This document shows positions 43,237 to 52,745 of a stretch of DNA of 64,000 nt, piece after piece. The stretch lies in contig MCFL01000051.1 of NCBI GenBank assembly GCA_002102555.1, positions 1-64,000 on the forward strand. Reading direction: 5' to 3'. The position numbers and the translations under genes were made by a program. A model generated the notes under the pieces. That model ran no database searches. It saw only the letters and a list, made by a program, of their open reading frames with translations, and was not told the origin of the DNA. Each line of letters opens with the position of its first letter. Within the stretch, counting starts at the first letter, position 1. Origin of the DNA: Catenaria anguillulae PL171 (taxonomy: Eukaryota > Blastocladiomycota > Blastocladiomycetes > Blastocladiales > Catenariaceae).

Positions 43237-45024
43237 CTACCGCCCGTACAACTGGTCAGCAGCCGACATACCGGGGGGAAACCCGCCGGGTAACTCGCCC
43301 GCGTCCTCTTGCTGCTGCAGCACATATCCGACGCCGCCAGCCGCCGCGGGCGCCACGCCCACGCCTCGCGTGTCCTGATGACTCAACAAGCCATACCCAT
43401 ACCCATGTGTTGCCACCGAATAACTAGCAGCGACCGAAGCGCTCGCCGGCGTCGTGGTAGCTGCCATGTACAAGCCCGACGTTGGTGGCGACACAGATGC
43501 GCCCAAGTTCCAAGATGCAGGGCGGCCTGCAGGCATGGGCATGGGCATTGGGATTGGGGCAGCTCCCTGGTCGAGTGAGAACGATGCCCGCGAACCTGCG
43601 ACGCCGGCGCCGGCGCCGGTGCCCGTGGGCATGGGCATGCTCAGCGGCGCAGGGGCGCTGCCTTGTGCGTACGCAGCGTGGTCCATCATGGTGGCGAGAA
43701 TCGGGCCGGCGTATGGGGACGCGTGGTGGTGTGCGTGGTCCATGCCCGGCACGTGTGCGCCCGCGCCCGCGCCCGTGAGCGGGTTGTATTGCGGGGATGG
43801 CGGCAGCGCCGACAGATCGTACCCGGGGGTTGGGAGGTGTACGGATCCGCTCGATGAGCGGCGGCCGCCCGTGGATGCGGGAGACGACGGCGAACTGGCG
43901 TTACCGGGTTGCGAGGCGACAGATGGCCGGCGAGTAAACGAGGACGAGTGGGTCGTGTCGAGCGACAGCGCGTAGGTTTGTTGGGTGATCTCGTCTGTGT
44001 CGTCGTCGTACGCAGATGGCGGAAGGTTTGCGGGAAAGGCACTGGCATAAGGGCCACCTGGAAGGGGTTTTCCGGGTGGAACAACAGGGAGCGGACGGGT
44101 GCTGGGAGCGGCGGCAGATGCAATGCGGGGCGGTGGGGACGCAGGGGCTGCAGTTGCGGATGTGGGCGGGGATTTGGTGCTGAGAATCGACAACCGATGG
44201 CTGCTGCTGTTTGTGCTCGACGAAGAAATGGGAGCGTTGGCGGCCAGAGGTTTGCTGCTGCTGCTGATGTTACCGGCGGCAGGGTCCACAACATGTGCAG
44301 CAATGAGCGACTCTGGAACATCGATGCTGGCGAGAGCATTGACGGCATCCTTGACGATTTGAATGGTTACATCAGCGCCGCGGTACGGCGGGCGGTGGTG
44401 CTCGGGCGTTGGGACAACGTTGACGGGCACTTGATCGGCAATGTACTTGCCGTACACACCTAAAACGTCGAGTTCGGCGCCCAGCCGTCGCATCGAGTCG
44501 AACCGCAGGTGCAAAGACTCCTTGAGGACTTTGCGCTTGACCTCTGCCAAATCCATCTCGGCCTGCACGAGTGCGGCCTCGGCGTTGGCGACTTCGCGCT
44601 TTGCCTCGTCGAGTTTGTTGTCTGCAACGGGCGTGCGGCCCGAGTGGTCCTTGTGCTCGAGCTTGACGAGTGCTGCTTCTGCACGCTTGAACCTGTCACG
44701 CAGCGGCTGAGTGGATTCTTCCTTGGCGCGGATGAGCTTGAGCTGGGCTCGGTAGGCTTCTTGAGCCTTGCAAAAGAGGGCGACAGAGTCGGTCATCTTT
44801 TGGAGGAGTGATCCGGCCTTGTCAGTGACGTCGCGCAGGTCGGCGTCCTCCTCGGCCTGGCCCCACTTTGCAAAGAAGCGGGCGGCCTCGCGCTGCTCTT
44901 GGGCATAGAGGTCGAGGTGCTTTGTCGTGTCCTTTTCCTCGTGGATGTACACGTCGAGGGCGTGGTTGGCGTGCGAGGCGAGCGTGCGGTCGAGGTTGCG
45001 GCGGAGGGCTTGCAGTCGGGACAT
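43237..45024 (-). CDS. BAR-domain protein, FAM92/CIBAR-like
   Basis: A single intact 595-residue frame. Residues 1 to about 215 are a long heptad-rich helical region starting MSRLQALRRNLDRTLASHAN, with FCKAQEAYRAQLKLIRAKEE, KREVANAEAALVQAEMDLAE and LRFDSMRRLGAELDVLGVYG. The length, helix spacing and final 'exit' helix fit a BAR membrane-curving dimer, nearest in style to FAM92/CIBAR proteins of the ciliary base. The rest is Pro/Ser/Ala/Gly-rich and probably disordered, with proline motifs (RPLPVVPPGKPLPGG) that could bind SH3 domains. A role at endocytic or ciliary membranes is inference; an eisosome-type BAR protein is the main alternative. Confidence 0.6.
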   Translation of the reverse strand: MSRLQALRRNLDRTLASHANHALDVYIHEEKDTTKHLDLYAQEQREAARFFAKWGQAEEDADLRDVTDKAGSLLQKMTDSVALFCKAQEAYRAQLKLIRAKEESTQPLRDRFKRAEAALVKLEHKDHSGRTPVADNKLDEAKREVANAEAALVQAEMDLAEVKRKVLKESLHLRFDSMRRLGAELDVLGVYGKYIADQVPVNVVPTPEHHRPPYRGADVTIQIVKDAVNALASIDVPESLIAAHVVDPAAGNISSSSKPLAANAPISSSSTNSSSHRLSILSTKSPPTSATAAPASPPPRIASAAAPSTRPLPVVPPGKPLPGGPYASAFPANLPPSAYDDDTDEITQQTYALSLDTTHSSSFTRRPSVASQPGNASSPSSPASTGGRRSSSGSVHLPTPGYDLSALPPSPQYNPLTGAGAGAHVPGMDHAHHHASPYAGPILATMMDHAAYAQGSAPAPLSMPMPTGTGAGAGVAGSRASFSLDQGAAPIPMPMPMPAGRPASWNLGASVSPPTSGLYMAATTTPASASVAASYSVATHGYGYGLLSHQDTRGVGVAPAAAGGVGYVLQQQEDAGELPGGFPPGMSAADQLYGR

Positions 45025-45110
45025 GATGTGCTATGGATATGGTAGGAACATTGGATTGACAACAATTGGGTGAGGGAGACTGGACGGGCGGGCCGCGGGC
45101 AGTCGACGGC

Positions 45111-45117
45111 CTTTATA
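45111..45117 (-). promoter_or_regulatory. TATA-like box of the BAR gene
   Basis: Minus-strand TATAAAG about 87 bp upstream of the start codon. Confidence 0.4.
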
Positions 45118-45856
45118 GACTTATAGCGGTTGACGGCGAGTTTGCGAAGTTTGCTCGGTTTGCTCGCACGACTCGCGACTTTACTTGTTGAACGCGAGAC
45201 GAGACGAGACGCGGCAAGTCTGTCTTGGCATTGTCCATGTCATCACGCAGAGTATATGTGTATATTAATAATCCAGGGAACGCAGCTTCACATGCATGCT
45301 AGCTAGGAATGCAATTGCAAGGTCCAGCGCCATCGAGTCGGTCAAGTAATTTACTGATCTTTACGTAACGTCAACAGTTCACCCGGCGAGAGTTGGGTGC
45401 ATATGGTATGGAAATACAGTCAGCTGGCCAGTCGTTTGTCCTCGGTGCGAATCGGTCTTGATCGATCGCCTTCACGAAATGGGCTCCAGTCCCTGCTCCG
45501 AGGAGACGGCCAAATTCCTTTGGACCGACCGTCCATCCACTCGACTCCAGCACTGACTCGACACAAACTTGAAGACAACACGACGCAGCGCACTCGGAAG
45601 CGCCCTCTCGGCCCGCCTCTGTTCCGAACAGTCGCCACGGCACACTCTGCCCAGTGCCCAAGTCGCCATTCCCCGAGAGGGTCGAGAGCTGATCGCCTCC
45701 GCCTTGTCTCGAGTCTCGGCAAACGCCGCAACTCAAGTTTCTCGCATGGATTCTGAAGGACGTACCAGCGGAGGCATCAACGCAATGGAGGTGGATTGGC
45801 CAATGTTTCGGCGCGAGAGCCTTTGGTGCGTGTCCCTATCTGTATATGTATCCCAA

Positions 45857-45887
<31 letters not shown>

Positions 45888-46041
45888 ACTCCCTCTTGAT
45901 GACTGACCTTCTTCTTTTCCTTCTCCTTCTACCTCTCCTTCTCGTGCATAACACAGGTCAGTTCACAACGCCCCGCCGCCTCCCCGCAGCGGTTGATTTC
46001 GCGAGCCCAGTTGACAACAGTCCACGTCTTCTTCAGTCGGA
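45118..46041. other. Intergenic, possible upstream exon
   Basis: An open frame from about 45569 to 45830 ending at a plausible GTGCGTG donor, with a CACAG acceptor near 45957, could be a 5' exon of the next gene. It does not join that gene's frame cleanly, so I left it uncalled. Confidence 0.3.
45857..45885 (+). repeat. (TG)n microsatellite
   Basis: About 14.5 uninterrupted TG units, inside the stretch that would be an intron if the upstream exon is real. Confidence 0.9.
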
Positions 46042-46905
46042 ATGATGCGCCAGATTGCAAGCGCACAACCCGCGCTCGCCGACTTGGGCGGGTTTGATGA
46101 CATTGTTGGTCGCTACGAGGTTGGCTCGGAAGCCTACATCCAAGCCCTTCCATTCAACCGGCAAGAACACCGTCAAAGGACGACCGCGTGGGTTCACGCG
46201 CTCATGAACCGCGCGGGCCTCAAGTTTGACCAGAACCCAGACCCCAAGTTCAACCCGAAAGGCACTCTGCCCAAGCAACACGAGTTTGACCCAACGTTGG
46301 AGGACCCACGGCGTTTTGTTCTCTGTGTTCTTAAGTTGGGGAAGCAAATTGGCGCACCACGCCATGCCTACTCGTTTGCCGTTTTATTTCAAGTTGTGGC
46401 CGGTCCGCCTTACGACGCTTTCATCGCCGAGCATGCCAAGGGCATGGATTTCTGGTCGTTTGCTGCATACATTGACCTCAACGCGCACCTGCCCGAGCAG
46501 TTACAACAGCTGCTCCAACGCCTCAGCATCCCGCGCATCACCTCAGTGCAGGAATTCACAACATCGCAGCTTGGTGCTATTGTCAAGGGAGTCGCCCGCG
46601 TGGTTTGCGAGATGCTGGAGGAGCATTGGGAGTCCGGCGATGCGACCAAGCGCTTTTCGGCCTTGCTGGGCTTGACTTTGCTCGGCAAGTTTGGGCCGAA
46701 CATCCAAGGACGGATCATGCAACGCGTGGTCGTTGGTCTGGGTGCTGCGTTCCGTGGGATTGGGCGAGATGTCGACATCCCTGTAACGGTTGTGGGCGGC
46801 CTGCTCCAAGACATGCTCTTGTATCCCCCGTTGTTTGTTGAGTCGTCGAGCTCAAGTGCCATCTTGACAGCCTCAAGTCCAGCCGCTGTCCGCCCGGCGC
46901 CGTAA
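46042..46905 (+). CDS. Unrecognised protein (287 residues)
   Basis: An intact frame starting MMRQIASAQPALADLGGFDD, mostly alpha-helical in character, with GLTLLGKFGPNIQGRIMQRV and DVDIPVTVVGGLLQDMLLYP near the end and a short Ser-rich tail. No signal peptide or membrane segment is clear. I do not recognise a family. It stops 59 bp before the hAT transposase frame, in a different frame, so it might be a host gene into whose 3' flank the element inserted, or part of the same degraded element. Confidence 0.55.
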   Translation: MMRQIASAQPALADLGGFDDIVGRYEVGSEAYIQALPFNRQEHRQRTTAWVHALMNRAGLKFDQNPDPKFNPKGTLPKQHEFDPTLEDPRRFVLCVLKLGKQIGAPRHAYSFAVLFQVVAGPPYDAFIAEHAKGMDFWSFAAYIDLNAHLPEQLQQLLQRLSIPRITSVQEFTTSQLGAIVKGVARVVCEMLEEHWESGDATKRFSALLGLTLLGKFGPNIQGRIMQRVVVGLGAAFRGIGRDVDIPVTVVGGLLQDMLLYPPLFVESSSSSAILTASSPAAVRPAP

Positions 46906-46963
46906 GGGCCTATCCCACCACCGACCACGACGCCGCAAGCGCGTATCCTGGCGCCGGCCAAGG

Positions 46964-47611
46964 TTGACCCGGCTGCCTTGGCGTTCCCATCTGCCCTCGT
47001 CCACCATTCAGCCCACTCCGATCGTCGCCGCTGTCGCCCCAACCACAGGCAAACTGCCACAACAGTATTGTCTCACATCGTGTTGCGCGTCTCAACTCTG
47101 CAGTCTCAACTGCATGATCAGTCACTACGCCATCGACAGCGAAAGCTCAAGCAAAGACAAGGAGGAGGAAGAGGACGAGGAGGTATCAGGGACGAGCCTA
47201 GATGCGCTGTTTGCTCCACGCCAGGTCAAGGGTAAGCGCAAGAAGTCAACAAGGAGTAAGCGTTCCGCTGCCGGCTCAGACGAAGGGAAAAGGGAGATCG
47301 CAGATTATGAGAAGTATGCGAAAACCGCGGTTGGCCAGCAAGGAAGCAAACGCCAAGCCTTCAACATGCTCAAGTTCTGGCAAGCACACACGCCCATGTT
47401 GCCGATCTTGAGCAAGATTGCGTTTGACGTCATGCTCGTGCCTGCTGCAAGCACATCTGTTGAACGTGCGTTCTCGCATTGTGGTTTCATTGTTTCGAAC
47501 CGTCGGAACCGCTTGAGCGATGACACTGTTCAAGCGCTTGTTTGCATGGAGATGTGGGGTCTTGATCGACTCGATGCGGCGCACAAGGCCATAAATGCGG
47601 ATGTAGAGTAG
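46964..47611 (+). mobile_element. hAT-family DNA transposon, C-terminal fragment
   Basis: Only the end of the transposase is present. An acidic stretch (KDKEEEEDEEVSG) and a basic stretch precede the hAT dimerisation domain: NMLKFWQAHTPMLPILSKIA, then AASTSVERAFSHCGFIVSNR, RLSDDTVQALVCMEMW. The zinc finger and catalytic core that should lie upstream are absent, so this is a truncated element or a captured domain. The open frame across about 210 codons implies recent insertion or retained use. AT-rich, TATCG-repeating sequence at 47710-47820 may include the element's end, but I cannot define a terminal repeat. Confidence 0.75.
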
Positions 47612-48175
47612 GGCTGGCTAGTGTTTTTATATCAGTTTCCTCTTAGTATCCATAATAAATCCTCAGTTCAATGTACGTTCCTTTCCCTTCATCATTCATG
47701 CTGTTCTGCGCGATATTCTGGCACAGTATTGTAATGACAATATCGCGGGAGCCCACACTATCACTGCGTCAAGATATCGCATCGTATCGCATGTCATAAC
47801 ATTGGTATCGTGTATCGTTTGCTCCGCGATGCTCTCTCTGTTGCTCATTTGCTGCTGTCTGCGTTTACTTGTCCACTGCTACCCAGAGCTGTGCGTTTGC
47901 GTCTCGTGTATAGGAATCCAAGGTCGCTCATCCTGGTCTGCCATGCCATGGATCCACGACATGCCATTTCGCCCAGTTCATGCCAATCGGGATGTTGGAT
48001 CCTCTGCGAGTTCTGAGTAACCAGTGGCTGTGACGCAGACGGAAACGTGGTGGCAAGAGCGTGGCGCGTGGCGAGGAACACCAGTTGGGAGTGATTCTGC
48101 CAATCATAATCATTAGAGCGTAAGGAATGGTATAGAACTGAATACACGATGCAGCTGAATGACCGTGTCTGCGTT
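47612..48175. other. AT-rich spacer after the hAT fragment
   Basis: Contains several ATATCGC/GTATCG-type repeats around 47715-47815. No gene is supported on either strand. Confidence 0.4.
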
Positions 48176-48490
48176 TTACAACGATTCACTGGATGAAGAT
48201 GAAGAGGAGCTTGAAGCCCGACCAGGCAACGGTTCAAGGCCACGGAGCGGCTCCAAGGGCGGGACACTTGTGGACGCGGCTGCAGCCTGGCGGTAGGCGG
48301 CTGGGGATGCAGGTGGGATGGGCGGCGGTCCGTGTTGAAACTGGCGTTGCTGCTTGCCAAAGAAGGTGCGCTCGATGAGGATCTTTGAGGAGCCGACAAA
48401 GACGGGTATGGAGACGATGACGACGAGCCAGCGGAACTGGCGGTCCGAGAGGACAATGCGTTTCTGGCCCGGGAACCAGTTGAAGACCAT
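48176..48490 (-). CDS. Small single-pass membrane protein
   Basis: About 104 residues from MVFNWFPGQKRIVLSDRQFR; a Met three codons further upstream is also available. One hydrophobic helix (WLVVIVSIPVFVGSSKILI) follows the amphipathic N-terminus, and the C-terminal half is Pro/Ala-rich, ending in a poly-Ser run. The short basic start and single helix would suit an inner mitochondrial membrane or ER protein. I cannot name it. Confidence 0.5.
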   Translation of the reverse strand: MVFNWFPGQKRIVLSDRQFRWLVVIVSIPVFVGSSKILIERTFFGKQQRQFQHGPPPIPPASPAAYRQAAAASTSVPPLEPLRGLEPLPGRASSSSSSSSSESL

Positions 48491-49352
48491 TTTGTGCACA
48501 CACGGAAAGCTGAAGCGGAAGTGGAGTCAATCAGTTGCGAGCTCCTGGCGGAAAAAGTGACGGTGCAAGGGTCAGGAAGTGAAAGCGAGCAGAATGCACT
48601 TAAGCCACGGCTATGGACGGGAGGATTGCCGAGGCTCTGTACCTTTGTACGGTATCAATGTCGCAGTATGTGGCTCTCGGTGAATGAGAATTCAAGATGC
48701 ATCTGAGAATCACACATACTGACGACACTTTGGATCGGTCGATCGGCGGCCTCACCATCCTTCAACCTTTTTGAAGAGACGGAATCATCATCACACCATT
48801 GCCGACACTGCCATCATCGCACCCACCTCACGTATGTACGCCTCATGCACTTGCCGCCGCCCGTGCCACCCGCCCGATCAATTCTGCCGCCACAAACCGT
48901 CCCCGACACCCCGCCGTGTCGCCCAACCCGGCCGCCCGCTGCCGGCCCACCACCGCTCCGACTGGCCGCCCACGATCGACCGACCGAGCACATTGATGCC
49001 CCGGCCAGTCCCAGACAATGAACAGGATTTTGCCTCATTCGCTCCGGTTTCACGACAGTTGGCCTTGAACCAAAAAAATACTTATCACCACGTCGGCGGG
49101 TCAGTGCAGCGCACGTGGGTCGTAGGTCGGGCGGCCATCGTTTCGGCCATGGTGGATTGATCCCGCTTGCCGCCAGGCAACCTGACCTGACAGCCACACT
49201 TCTCATCGAGCGGTTCACGACACTCGTATTCACGTCACTCACCTTGCTTGATATGTACTACTTCCAACCGTGTCCGCAGACTTGAAGCTCGTCGCCCTTG
49301 TCGGATTGTACTTCCTTGTCGCGCAACCAGCCAAAACCTCCCGCGCATCACC
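48491..49352. other. Divergent intergenic region
   Basis: About 860 bp between the small membrane protein and NDUFA8, presumably containing both promoters. Pro/Arg-rich short frames on the plus strand have no supporting evidence. Confidence 0.4.
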
Positions 49353-49888
49353 ATGAGCAACCCAGACAACACCCCGATCTTCACCCGCGGCACCTACTCT
49401 GTCCCCGTCGCCTCGGACGACCAGCCCTTCACCGAAGTCGGCTCCACGTCTGCCCCGCTGCACTCTGCGTCCTTCTTTATTGGCGCCTTTTGCAAGCCCT
49501 ACAATGACGACTTTATGCTCTGCAAGCAAGAAAACGCCGACCCGCGCCACTGCCTGGCTGAAGGCCGCAAGGTGACCCGGTGCGCACTCGACTTGCTGGC
49601 CAAGCTCAAGGCAAACTGTGGCCAAGAGTACAAGGCCCATTGGTCGTGCTTGGACAACTCGAACCACGAGTTCAAAAAGTGCCGTCCCGAGGAGCGCAAG
49701 TTGAATGATTGCGTGTTTGACAAGCTTGTACGTTGTTCTTTTCTTGAGCCACGTTTTACTGGGAAGGAACTGGCCTTGTTGACTCAATTGTGAAATTAAC
49801 ATCCATCCAGGGTCTTTCTAAGCATATTCCCGACACGCCAAAGGGTGAGGAGCCCATTCATCTCAAGAAGAACCCCATCCACTACTAA
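49353..49888 (+). CDS. Complex I subunit NDUFA8-like (CHCH protein)
   Basis: Exons 49353-49727 and 49811-49888 with an 83-bp intron encode 150 residues. The cysteines fall in consecutive CX9C spacings: FCKPYNDDFMLCKQ, then C-LAEGRKVTR-C, C-GQEYKAHWS-C and C-RPEERKLND-C, with one CX10C among them. This twin CHCH pattern, the SAPLHSASFFIGAFC start and the FKKCRPEERKLNDCVF stretch identify the intermembrane-space subunit of respiratory complex I, imported and oxidised by the Mia40 route. There is no cleavable presequence, as expected. The short second exon ends HLKKNPIHY. Confidence 0.9.
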
Positions 49889-50194
49889 AAATCTGACACA
49901 GATAGCCGTGCCGTTTTGGTACATGCTACCTGCCTCCATTTGCCGCCGAGCACCTTTCTTGTCCACATTTGCTTTCTTAATTGAAGCGTTTTATCATACA
50001 CGTTCTCTTTCCATAGTCACTTTTCGCTTCGCTTCTTCCATTCACTGCTCTTGTTGGGTAGCGTTTGCACTGAGGTCGTTGACCAGCCTACCCCATGCAT
50101 CGATTGCATCCGGCTTCCAGCGACAAGATAAATAAGCGCTATGTACATGGACATCAACGAATCATCTACAGAAAATGAGCACAGCCGCACACGC
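49889..50194. other. Convergent 3' region
   Basis: About 300 bp between the stop codons of NDUFA8 and the convergent GPHR gene. No feature is seen. Confidence 0.4.
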
Positions 50195-52470
50195 CTACTG
50201 CGCCTTTGAATACCTCGCCAATGGACTCTCATACGGCCCTCGATTCCCACTGACATCCTGGCCGCTCCCCCACCGCGACGACGACCCAGACAATGGCTCG
50301 AGCGACTCGTTGTGCGGCATGCCTGGTCCCGGTCCTTTCCCATTGCCCGTGCTCCACTCAAACAAGGACCCGCGCCGCCACCGCCCGCTCATATCCCGCT
50401 CCTGGTCGCCCGATCCCACTCCAGCTCCCGGTGGATGTGCCGGTGTGCTTAGCCCGCTTCCAAACACGTGCGTTGTGCTTGGGGTGGCTGCTCCGTCACG
50501 CATGCCGGTGGATCCACCAGCCAGGGGAATGGCCGTTGGGCCCGATGCCATGGACGAGTTGGTATGCAAAAAGTAGAGCAGGGCAATCGAGACGAGCGCT
50601 GACACGAGAAAGATGAGGTCGAACCAGCGCGAGTAAAAGTTGTACTCGAGGTTGACGAGCACGGCCGTGATGATGTGCCTGCCAAATAAAAAAAGGTCGA
50701 CGTCGTCATTAGGCGCCCATATGCATATTTTAACCCGAGGATGGAAAGCGGGAGAGCGTACCTGTACTCGACCGGCAAGTTCATTCGCATCATGAGCACC
50801 ACGCTCAAAAAGTACATGCCCATGATTTGCGCTAAAAACACCACGACGGCCTCTTGGCTCAGCGTGGTGGATGACACGAGCCGGAAAAACTTGATGATTT
50901 GCAGCAGCAACCCGCGGATTGTCACAAAGATGAGCACGCCCACAAAGAAAAACGACAACTGTTGCGCCCAAAAGGTAATGTCGAGATCGAGGCCCAGAAA
51001 GTGAACGCCCAGCGACAAGGCGTATGTGATGGGGTCGAGCTTGCCTGTGCGGTTGAGCAAGATGTTGATTGTACTCTATGGCAATGGCCAAGTCAGAAGT
51101 CAGTGTGAAATGAAGGGTCGAGGGGCCATGGTACGGACCATGATGATCTTGTACACACAATACACGGAAAAGACTTGGCCCAAAAAGTTCCAGTATCGTC
51201 CTTTCCACGTTTTGGAAAAGATGAGCCGTTCCTAAGCGATGGCAGCACGCACATGTGCAGCAATGTGAGTGTGAATGGGGACCTGCAAGTGAGGATCCGA
51301 ACATACCCGTTCAATGTGGAGCTCGTCCACGTCCAAGAGGGTCTGTCGCAGAAACTGTTCTTCGTTGTCGATTTCGGTCTCGAGTCGACTCAGGTCTATC
51401 ACAGCCCACAAACAAGCACAGGGTGAGCATGAACCGGCCTGGGTATTTGGCCTCTACGACCAACGAAAGCAAACGAACTCTCGTCCTTGCCCGTGACACG
51501 GTGAAACACTCGCCGAAGAACGCCGGCGACATGCTGCTGGGTGCTCTGCGATGTCGCCGACACGGCGGCCGACATTTGGCCCGTAACAAGCCGCTTGCGC
51601 TTGTTGAACAGGGAATCAAGCGAGTGGTTGAATGACGATTCCGAGGCTTTGATATCGGCATCCGTAACTGTGCTGTTTTTGAGATTTCAGCGACCCGTAT
51701 TCCAAACGGAATACAAACATGGAAGCAAGAACGGACCGCATAAAGTATGCCATGGTTGTATATGGCGAATTGACGGCACCAAACCCAGACAAGACGGCCA
51801 TCAATGTGACTCCAATCACCCCGACCCTTCCCATACACTGATCCAACCATCCGGGGGCGACCTGTGCCGTGCTCGAGTGCAATGGAAACTTTGTGCCGAC
51901 CTTGTAAAACGCATACAGGTACACGAGCCAAGCGGCCGCCGTCCAGTGTACGCGGTACTGGTACATCCACTCGGGGCGCGACGAGGCGAAAAACAGGTAG
52001 AATTGCAGGATGGGCAGGCCGGCAACTACGAGCAAGAGCAGCGACACGAGCGAGAGGCGCCAAAAGAACCAGCGGGTCCACTTGTCAAGCAGGTCACCGA
52101 TTTCAAAGACGAGAAGGAGCAGAAGCAGGCACGATAGGACAAACGTTGCGGTGAACAAGAGTTGTGCGAGCGCTGTTCGCCGAGCATCGCCAATTGACCA
52201 CGCGGATGAGTGTGTAGACCGATTTGATGGTCCGACCGTGAGCCGGGACCTGGATGCTGACCTCGATGATGATGATGATGCAACTCTCGCCGGAGAGCCC
52301 AGTATGCTGCCATCACTGTGTTGGCGCGAGTTGGAGGTGCCAAACCAGACGGCTGCTGCCCGCGAGAGGTCATGGTCGCCGTACAGCTTTTGCGCGCAAA
52401 AGGCGTACCCGAGGCCAGCAAACACGAGCGACGCCGTCACCAAAACGGCCATATCGGAGAGGATGGTCAT
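50195..52470 (-). CDS. Golgi pH regulator (GPHR/GPR89 family), multi-exon
   Basis: A polytopic membrane protein of Golgi/ER, proposed as an anion channel or pH regulator. Exon 1 starts MTILSDMAVLVTASLVFAGL and carries the N-terminal helices to AVNSPYTTMAYFM. A cytoplasmic segment follows (SLDSLFNKRKRL, LETEIDNEEQFLRQTL, HIER joined to ERLIFSKTWKGRYWNFLG). The C-terminal helices hold the family's best conserved stretch: FWAQQLSFFFVGVLIFVTIR, LAQIMGMYFLSVVLMMRMNL and, across the last intron, EYR joined to HIITAVLVNLEYNFYSRWFD. The last exon is 50195-50678. The first intron boundary (near 51690-51760) is off by one base, as in other genes here. A long Gly/Ser/Pro tail is unlike animal members. 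Confidence 0.85.
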
Positions 52471-52745
52471 GATTGCCGCTCTGCTGAATTGATTGCTTTG
52501 GGTTTCATGGAGGCTTTATCGTACATCGCATTACGCTTGTGGTGTCGCAAGATGGCTCGAAATGATTCGTGGCCGATGTCGTGTCCCACGGTCTCGAGCG
52601 CGAAATGGCACACCGATTCGCCAGCGGACGACCGGAGGATGGAGGATGGAGGATGGGAACGGACGCGCGCAAGTCTTGCCAGTTCCTGCGGATTATGTAC
52701 TGGAGCACACACAGGCGTCGGATGATTCCGAGTTCGGTTTCTACC

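Noticed and set aside
47710-47820. Terminal inverted repeat of the hAT element
   Set aside because: The TATCG-like repeats are suggestive, but there is no matching partner upstream and no clear 8-bp target duplication.
49239-49802. A 187-codon minus-strand frame opposite NDUFA8
   Set aside because: NDUFA8 has the conserved cysteine pattern and a clean intron. The antisense frame has neither.
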